Assembly: GCA_963556255.1 (NCBI GenBank)
Contig: OY744616.1
Coordinates: 5,910,372 to 5,974,371 of the forward strand
Source of the DNA: Allolobophora icterica
Lineage: Eukaryota > Annelida > Clitellata > Crassiclitellata > Lumbricidae
Direction: 5' to 3'
DNA: 64,000 bases
Made by a program: the position numbers and the translations under genes. The notes under the pieces are model-generated. The model was given only the letters and a program-made list of their open reading frames with translations. It was not told the DNA's origin and searched no databases. Position 1 is the stretch's first letter, and each line of letters starts with the position of its first letter. Shown here one piece after another: positions 58,326-64,000 of this stretch.

Positions 58326-58790
58326 TCATGGTAAGAGAAAGGGTCATATATAGGTTGAGGTTAAGGTTGAGGATTTGGTTAAGGAAGGGTTATCATTTGG
58401 GGTTAAGGCTGAGGATTTGGATAAGGTTGGTTATAGGTTGTGGTTTGGGTTGAGGTTTTGATTAAGGAAGGGCTATGCTATGAGATGAAGGTTCAAGGTT
58501 GGGTTTGGGTGAGGTTGACGTTTAAGGTTTACGTCTGCGGCTTGGTTTAGAAAACGGGTTATAGTTTGATGGTAACGTTCATTTTGGTCTGGAGAAAAGT
58601 TTAGGCGTTTGTTAGAGATGAATCATGGATTGAGGTTCAGGTTTGGGTTAGGGTGTGTTGCAGGTCTGAGGTTAGGTTTTCTTGCTTGGATTAGACAAAA
58701 ATTAGACAAGAATTAGACAAAAATTATGGCTTAAGTTAGGGCTCAGGTTTGGCTTAGGACGAGAGTTGTAGTTGAAGTACGCGGTTAGAC
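58326..58790. repeat. G/T-rich degenerate (GGTTNAGGTT)n tract
   Basis: GAGGTTAAGGTTGAGGATTT words over about 460 bp, strongly G/T on +. It resembles decayed telomere-like or minisatellite DNA but has no clean TTAGGG run. Confidence 0.7.
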
Positions 58791-58814
58791 TTGGGTGATG
58801 GAACAGTTAAGTAT

Positions 58815-59030
58815 GGGTTCGTTTTTCCCTACTCCAAGGACTATCTCGAACCAACTTTTGATGCAACTTTTCCTACTCCAAAGACTGTTTTGAATCAACT
58901 CTTGATCCAACTTTCCCTACCCAAGGACTATTTTGAACCAACTCTTGATCCAACTTTCCCTACCCCAAGGACTATTTTGAACCAACTCTTGATCCAACTT
59001 TCCCTACCCCAAGGACTATTTTGAACCAAG
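58815..59030. repeat. About 44-bp tandem repeat, 4-5 copies
   Basis: AAGGACTATTTTGAACCAAC, TCTTGATCCAACTTTCCCTA plus CCCC. The last copies are nearly identical. Confidence 0.9.
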
Positions 59031-59344
59031 GAAAGATTTTAGCTTCGTTTATTTTCGCACGCTTGCTTTGCGCATCTGACAATTGAAGCGTTTATCGCAT
59101 TATGCCATGAGATGTTTTCCGGTGACGGTTATAGTCGCTCGTGTCCAGGGAGGCAACGCTCGAGGCAACTGGCTCGGCGAAGGCGCCGGGAATAAAGGCG
59201 AGAAATCAAGGCCAAGCACCTCTGGCAAGAAACCGAAGACGATTTGCCACATGCAGAGCGATTGCTTTGCGGTCAGATGGGAAGTCAGGTGGTCACAACT
59301 TCAAGTTTAGCCCTCTGCCCCGAACAATGAGACTGAGATTCTTA
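59031..59344. other. No recognised gene
   Basis: GC-richer at 59140-59290. Two overlapping + frames without recognised domains. Confidence 0.3.
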
Positions 59345-59725
59345 TTGTTTTTGCTTCTTAGGTTTCTTAAATATACTTAGAAGGCGCTTTTTAGAGGTGC
59401 TTAGAAAGTGTTTTAGGTGTAGGCCTACTTAAGAGGACTTTAAAGCGTTAGGTACTTAGGTGCTTGACAGGTACTTAGAAAGCGCTATTTAGAGGTAAGA
59501 GGTGCTTAAGGTGCGCTGTTGTTAGGTACTTAAAAAGCGCTTTTGTTAGGTACTTAAAAAGCGCTTTTCTTAGGTACTTAAAAAGCGCTTTTCTTAGGTA
59601 CCCAAAAGCGCTTTTGCTAGGTACTTAGAAAGCGCTATTTAGAGGTGCTCTGAAAAGCGCTCTTGTAAGGTACTTAAAAAGCGCTATCGAGATGTACTTA
59701 AAGGTGCTTATGAGAGGTAGGCCTA
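59345..59725. repeat. About 24-bp tandem repeat (TTAGGTACTTAAAAAGCGCT)
   Basis: TTAGGTACTTAAAAAGCGCTTTT and AGAGGTGCTTAGAAAG variants. An inverted version (TTTTAAGTACTTCTC, AGCGCTTTTAGAC) lies at 60055-60165, so the whole may be a fold-back element. Confidence 0.75.
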
Positions 59726-59970
59726 CTAAAAATTGCGCAATATTAATGTTCTGATTATCTGATACATTTAAATAGAAATTTATAAAACGTCAATATCTAT
59801 TGACAGCCTTTCAACGATGGCTATTCGTCCAGATTTATGTAGGCCTACAACGTTCCTTTTTAACTGTCTGATTATGGAGCGCCAAAACCTCATAAATGCA
59901 AATCATGTTTGATCACAATGCTATGCAACTGTGCTAACGCCTTTAGCCTAAAGGTCCCTGCATAGTAGCC

Positions 59971-60035
59971 GTTTCAGGAAAAGAGACTCAAACCCGTATA
60001 CTGCGCGTTACAAGGCAAACCAATCATCTACAGAG
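59971..60035 (-). mobile_element. SINE head, minus strand
   Basis: Minus strand: TAGATGATTGGTTTGCCTTG, TAACGCGCAGTATACGGGTT, TGAGTCTCTTTTCC. Decayed B box. Confidence 0.55.
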
Positions 60036-60165
60036 TAACCTGTTTTTATAGCTCTTTTTAAAAACCTTTTAGCGCTTTTAGACTACCTATCAAAAACAGC
60101 TCTTGAGTAATTCTAAAAAACTGCCTTTTAAGTACTTCTCAAGGTGCCTATGAAGTACCTCCCCT

Positions 60166-60575
60166 AATTTCAACAACAATAAGTCCTTTTCCGCCCAACG
60201 TGTATTCGCCAGAGCAGAGGAATTCCGATTCTATTCCACGGCCCTTCTCCGTCCATATTCGCTCCTGATCACAGCCATACAGTAGGTCTCTGGCCAACAA
60301 TATGGCATATTTATGCAGCTCTAAACGACGAGTGGCGACATCTTCCGTGGGTTGTATATCGTGGTCGTTAATGGCAATTAAACGACAGACGTCTAGCTGC
60401 AATCCGCAACCAACGATTCGCGTTCGCTATACCAGACAATGATAGAATTCGGTCACGTTTAATGTCGACAATTATTGCGCGCTTAAACCGTTTCACACAT
60501 AACGACGACAGTGTACTAAAAGTGACTGGGAAGCCAATGCAGCTCGTCGTTAAAGTGTAAATGCAGGTATGTCAC
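60166..60575. other. Unassigned, with an unknown minus frame
   Basis: An 84-codon minus frame (60148-60402) includes ATRRLELHKYAILLARDLLY and LYGCDQERIWTEKGRGIE. It looks protein-like but I do not recognise it, and no exon borders are evident. Confidence 0.25.
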
Positions 60576-60579
60576 ACGA

Positions 60580-60725
60580 ACGGTGAGATCTGGCCAAAGC
60601 AACGACGTCAACGGATTTAATGCCATGAGATTCGTCATTGAACATTGGGTGAAAAAATGATCTATTTAGACACCTTTAACACGCGACCTATGCTGTCTAT
60701 ATAACGTCTAAGAATCTGATTCATG
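60580..60725 (+). repeat. Core A and companion module
   Basis: ACGACGTCAACGGATTTAAT at 60601, and GATCTATTTAGACACCTTTA with GCTGTCTATATAACG at 60658-60710. Confidence 0.6.
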
Positions 60726-60763
60726 TGTTCATTGATAAATATTGACTTTACTTGTATTACATG

Positions 60764-61190
60764 ACTAGCTGGTTTACCCGGCGTTGCCCGTAGTTATAAG
60801 TTTCAATCCCTGTAGCGAATAAGCAACAAAAGTTAATGTGAAATCCCTACGGCTGCGCCATCTGGCGAATCTTTAGATATGCGTGCCGGTGACAGAGAAT
60901 TGGCGGTCACACAGAATCTTCTCGGGCGGCGCCATCTGGCGAGTGAAAATAGGTTGAGTGTAAGGTTTTTTACCAGCAAAAAATGCATTGCCCGGGTAGG
61001 TTTTGGCCCGGGAGACCATGGTAGCGGTGAAAACGGGGGACGCGAAGCCTCACACTGGGTGTGTAATGCCCACCCTGAGACAGTAGTGAAGGTTTGGAGT
61101 GAAAAGCTCGAAAACTGTAGAAATGCATCCCGGTCAAACCTCGCTGTTACAGACAGACAGATTCTTCTCTTTATTTATATAGATAACAAA
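60764..61190 (+). mobile_element. ACTAGCTG-type element, long divergent copy
   Basis: ACTAGCTGGTTTACCCGGCG and TTGCCCGTAG start it (with CGGGC/GCCCG pairing). It ends ACAGACAGACAG, TTCTTCTCTTTATTTATATA, GAT. GGCGCCATCTGGCGA occurs twice (about 60856 and 60929). I recall similar dispersed elements from several invertebrate genomes but have no family name. The 113-codon + frame across it is a by-product. Confidence 0.6.
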
Positions 61191-61349
61191 GAAAATATCT
61201 CCAATAGATTACGAGGCTAGTGTAAATTATTCATATTAGAATTTAACATTAAGACCTTATACTTGGTATGGGTTGCATGCCAAGTAAAGTATTTAGACTG
61301 GTTAGTCTTATCAGTAAAGCAAAGCTTTTGTAGGCTGTACTGTTTTTAA

Positions 61350-62363
61350 CCCTCAATGGGCCCTTGTCAGAAAGTTGCGTTCCAGGTCCTTGGGGTTCAA
61401 ACTGCACCCCCTATTTGTTTGAGAATATAAATCAAGGATACGCTGTGTCTACCGGTAATCGAATACCATGTATTTTATGTAAACATAATGACATATCTAA
61501 ATTGTTCAGTTACATACATTTGTCACATTTGATACATTGACAGAGTGTGCCGGACAAGCAGGCCTACAGCACTTATCGCAGAATTTGCGCGTCTTCCTGT
61601 CAAACTCGCGCGGGCACAGATGACAATGTCCCTGTGTCCTCTTCACTTTAGCTGGTATCTCAGTTCCTGCTTCGAATTCTCCAGAGTCCAGTTCTATAAG
61701 TTGGATTGCATCCATGATCGGTCTTCTGAGCAGGGCAGTACCAGCTCTTACACGACCTCTTCCTCTTGTATTCCGTGTAGTAGATGGTTCATTTACCTGC
61801 TCTTCGTCAGACGCACTGACATCTTCTGATTCGTCGAATTCCTCGGACACATGATCTTCGTTATCAGAGGCAGTACCAACTTCAGGCAAATCTCCATCTT
61901 CACTATCATCGGCATCACCTTCACCTTCATCAACTTCTGTATCCTCTTCCATAATCAGTCAAAGAGCTTCAGCTGTGGAATACCTAGCCATGGTGTTATT
62001 TATTTTCTAATACTTGAAATGTAAGCAAAACAAAATGGCTGACTTCTAAAAAGGTCAAACAAATATCAGGAAGTGTTCTAAAATATAATAACATAACAAA
62101 TTATTGCAGTAATTAGCACCAGTTACCTGAATTTGTTCATCATATCAACGTCATAATTTTGGGGTGCAAATTGCACCCCCGATGAACCTGTGCTGGCAAA
62201 AATTGACGTCAACTCTTTTTTTTCCGTTTTATGCATGACTATAGGGAAAAATGGTACACTTACAATGTCCTAGAAGATAACTGCTGAAATTTTAATAATA
62301 ACACTTGAGTAGCCATAGAAACGGCCAGGGGGTGCAGATTGCACCCCAAGGAACCATTGAGGG
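61350..62363 (-). mobile_element. piggyBac-like element, about 1.0 kb, internally deleted
   Basis: TTAA (61346-61349) precedes the left end CCCTCAATGGGCCC. The right end reads ...GGAACCATTGAGGG, inverted to the left over CCCTCAATGG. TTAA targets with CCC-type ends are typical of piggyBac. On the right the four flanking bases are TCTA, so that target copy has mutated or the end is slightly off. Subterminal palindromes GGGGTGCAAATTGCACCCC (about 62161) and GGGTGCAGATTGCACCC (about 62330), and ACTGCACCCCC on the left, are shared end motifs. Confidence 0.8.
61506..61952 (-). pseudogene. piggyBac-derived protein lacking the catalytic domain
   Basis: A 148-codon frame from ATG (61952-61950) to a stop at 61506. 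Residues 1-55 are very acidic (EVDEGEGDADDSEDGDLPEV and similar), as at the N-terminus of piggyBac transposases. The C-terminal 45 residues carry a cysteine/histidine zinc-binding domain: CHLCPREFDRKTRKFCDKC, then CRPACPAHS and a final C, matching the 'C..C......R..C..C...C..H' pattern at the end of these proteins. The roughly 400-residue DDE catalytic core between them is missing, although the frame remains open through the junction. Such a product could not cut DNA but might still bind element ends. It might also simply be a relic. It fills the interior of the 61350-62363 element. Confidence 0.78.
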
Positions 62364-62930
62364 TCTATGGACTTTGTTGGGTGGTTTTACTCTTGTGAAA
62401 GCTTTTAGTTGTTGGCATGTAATATGTTCGTAGTATAAATGAATCATAGGGTTTATCCTTTGTATATATTATGTAATATTGCTTATTTGCATTGACTGAT
62501 TACTAAGGTAAAAAATTTATAACTAAAAAAAGAATCACATATCAAAATTACATGTATAGCCTAATAAATAGTCATTAAGCTGTGTTGAAAATTACAAGTA
62601 TTAGATTAAGATTCTCAGGCAAGATTACAGTTCCCTTCTATTTTCAAATCGATAACATAATTTATGATGAAGAACTGTCGTTTTAAATGTTTGCATATAT
62701 TTAAAAAATAGTGTTTGGTTGCACTGAATGATAAATTCTAGAAAATTCAAAGGCAGAATAAAAATCTCAAGTCATAATTATACATGATTGTAAACTTGCA
62801 ACCAAAGCTGTTTCATGATTTGAATAACTAGATTAAAAGTATCGCGTACATTATGAATGTTCATTAAGTATCTTTCTACATTTAAAATTTCTTGTGTATA
62901 ACATTTGCTGCAAAATATTGTTTAATTCGC
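62364..62930. other. AT-rich, no recognised gene
   Basis: Nothing recognised. Confidence 0.35.
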
Positions 62931-63300
62931 CTCAATGACCGTCTTATTTCAATACAAGTATCATAGACATTATAAACTGCATGATCTTATTCCGTTAAAC
63001 AATGAACATTAGTGACATTGTAAAGTATTGTTATAACACCTTTAAATGGTTTGTTTTTGGCTCTATACATTCTTTGTTTTCACAGTATTGCACAATGCTT
63101 ACGAATTGTCTTCAACGGCCTTTGACATCTTATATAACGACGTTAAATTTGGAATAAAAAATCGGTACTCCAAAACTCAGCCACTGTACGACCATGCTAT
63201 TAGTACCAGGCAGTGCTAGTCCCACGGCTGGACGACGGAGGGCGACACTAATTATCTTTGTTATGACACAATGTTGTTAAACAGTAGCTACTACTTCTAA
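62931..63300 (-). repeat. Module cluster
   Basis: A partial core (TATAACACCTTTAAATGG) at about 63031, CAACGGCCTTTGACATCTTA at 63113, and CAGTGCTAGTCCCACGGC...ATCTTTGTTATGACACAATG at 63208-63285 (the reverse of the GTTTAACGAC module). Confidence 0.6.
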
Positions 63301-63374
63301 TAGGATTAATCAAATAAAGCAAACGAATCAAAATTGTGAGCTATATGAATGATGCCGCAGGACTGGTAATATAC

Positions 63375-63580
63375 TGTTCCAAATAATTCCACACCTCTTT
63401 TAAGGATTTTATTTGCTCTATAAGAAAAAGCAGACCCGCTTCTCTGTATTAGGTTTTTTCTGATAGTTTGCATTCAGCAATGCGATCGGTGAGAACTGGT
63501 CAAAATATTCCACACCTCTTTTAATAATGATATTCGCCCTATAAGGATAAGCAGACGAGCGATGCTGTATTCGACCGGAA
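63375..63580 (+). repeat. Core A' modules, two copies
   Basis: AATTCCACACCTCTTTTAAG with TTTGCTCTATAAG at 63383-63425. TATTCCACACCTCTTTTAAT with TTCGCCCTATAAG at 63506-63548. Spacing is about 122 bp. This matches 11210-11450. Confidence 0.7.
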
Positions 63581-64000
63581 TCTCAGGGGCTCAGAGTTAA
63601 AGGGCCTACGCCTTAGGCCCTAAGACGTAGGCCTCTAGTGATGACTAAGTTTTATTAACGATGATATTCGTTTACTGTTCATTAAGTAAACACGTGCTGA
63701 CAAACCGCAACATGGAACAAAGTTATGCAGAGGAGTATATAATGTTGAGAATAGTGTTGGGAAATAAAGGCTCTATTGTCTTTAACTGGAAGACAGTACT
63801 GGTGATTTTTGGTACGCACTGAATAAGCAGTTTTGTGAAAAGCGTAGAAGTCAAGGACCAGGGGTCAACAGAGGCCAAAGGGCGTGATCTTGAATGTTCT
63901 TAATTGATGTAAATAGCCGTCAATCGCAGAATTCGCACGGTCAGATATATAGTCAGTTGTTCTTCTTTGACAAGCCTCATTTCCCGCAACCTCTGGATAA
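63581..64000. other. No recognised gene
   Basis: AAATAAAGG at about 63760 resembles a poly(A) signal or retroelement end, without other support. Confidence 0.3.

Noticed and set aside
58326..58790. Telomere-like sequence
   Set aside because: G/T-rich GGTTNAGG words are too irregular, and no tandem TTAGGG run exists.
60879..61220. 113-codon gene
   Set aside because: It coincides with the ACTAGCTG-type repeat, ends in its ACAGACAGACAG tail and is a by-product of that element.

Overview
This is a gene-poor, repeat-dense stretch of an animal nuclear genome. The signs are spliced exons with GT/AG borders, tRNA-derived SINEs, non-LTR retrotransposon 3' ends, hAT and piggyBac DNA transposon relics, very long microsatellites and a 200-base assembly gap (45385-45584). 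I would guess a marine invertebrate, perhaps a lophotrochozoan, with low confidence. Nothing bacterial or CRISPR-like is present.

One host gene can be supported: a rhodopsin-class (class A) G-protein-coupled receptor on the + strand. One exon at 39990-40498 carries the N-terminal region, TM1, TM2 and TM3. A second exon at 56479-56602 carries the end of the E/DRY motif, intracellular loop 2 and TM4. Joining the two across a ~16 kb intron restores an in-frame ERY motif. The exon with the start codon and the exons for TM5-TM7 are not visible. Two opposite one-base frame slips flank TM2, both at runs of C.

The rest is mobile and tandem DNA. I found twelve elements with hAT-like termini and 8-bp target duplications (nine exact outside simple repeats, one exact inside an ATT tract, two with one mismatch): 310-851, 3014-3555, 6562-6705, 13864-14375, 15188-15396, 16095-18950, 18462-18701 (nested), 21764-21959, 32394-32656, 43070-43483, 44617-44917 and 54999-55311. 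The 2.86-kb element at 16095-18950 carries transposase remnants in two opposite orientations. A ~1.0 kb piggyBac-like element (61350-62363) keeps an acidic N-terminal region and the C-terminal cysteine domain but has lost the catalytic core. About eighteen copies or pieces of a tRNA(Thr-like) SINE are scattered through the window. Several run directly into long trinucleotide arrays. Non-LTR 3' ends are seen at 2020-2917 and 39667-39812, and another tail family at 15696, 37218 and 54718.

Layout: 0-4.5 kb, twin inverted 542-bp MITEs around a non-LTR relic; 4.5-13.5 kb, microsatellites and SINE pieces; 13.8-19 kb, hAT elements and a 24-bp minisatellite; 19-22.9 kb, degenerate ATACA/CTATT arrays; 22.9-38 kb, a mosaic of short dispersed modules (a core of the form ACACCTTTAAAAC...CTATATAA recurs more than 25 times in the window) plus an 80-bp tandem array; 38-57.6 kb, microsatellites, receptor exons and a 37-bp satellite; 57.6-64 kb, SINEs, minisatellites, an ACTAGCTG-type element and the piggyBac relic.
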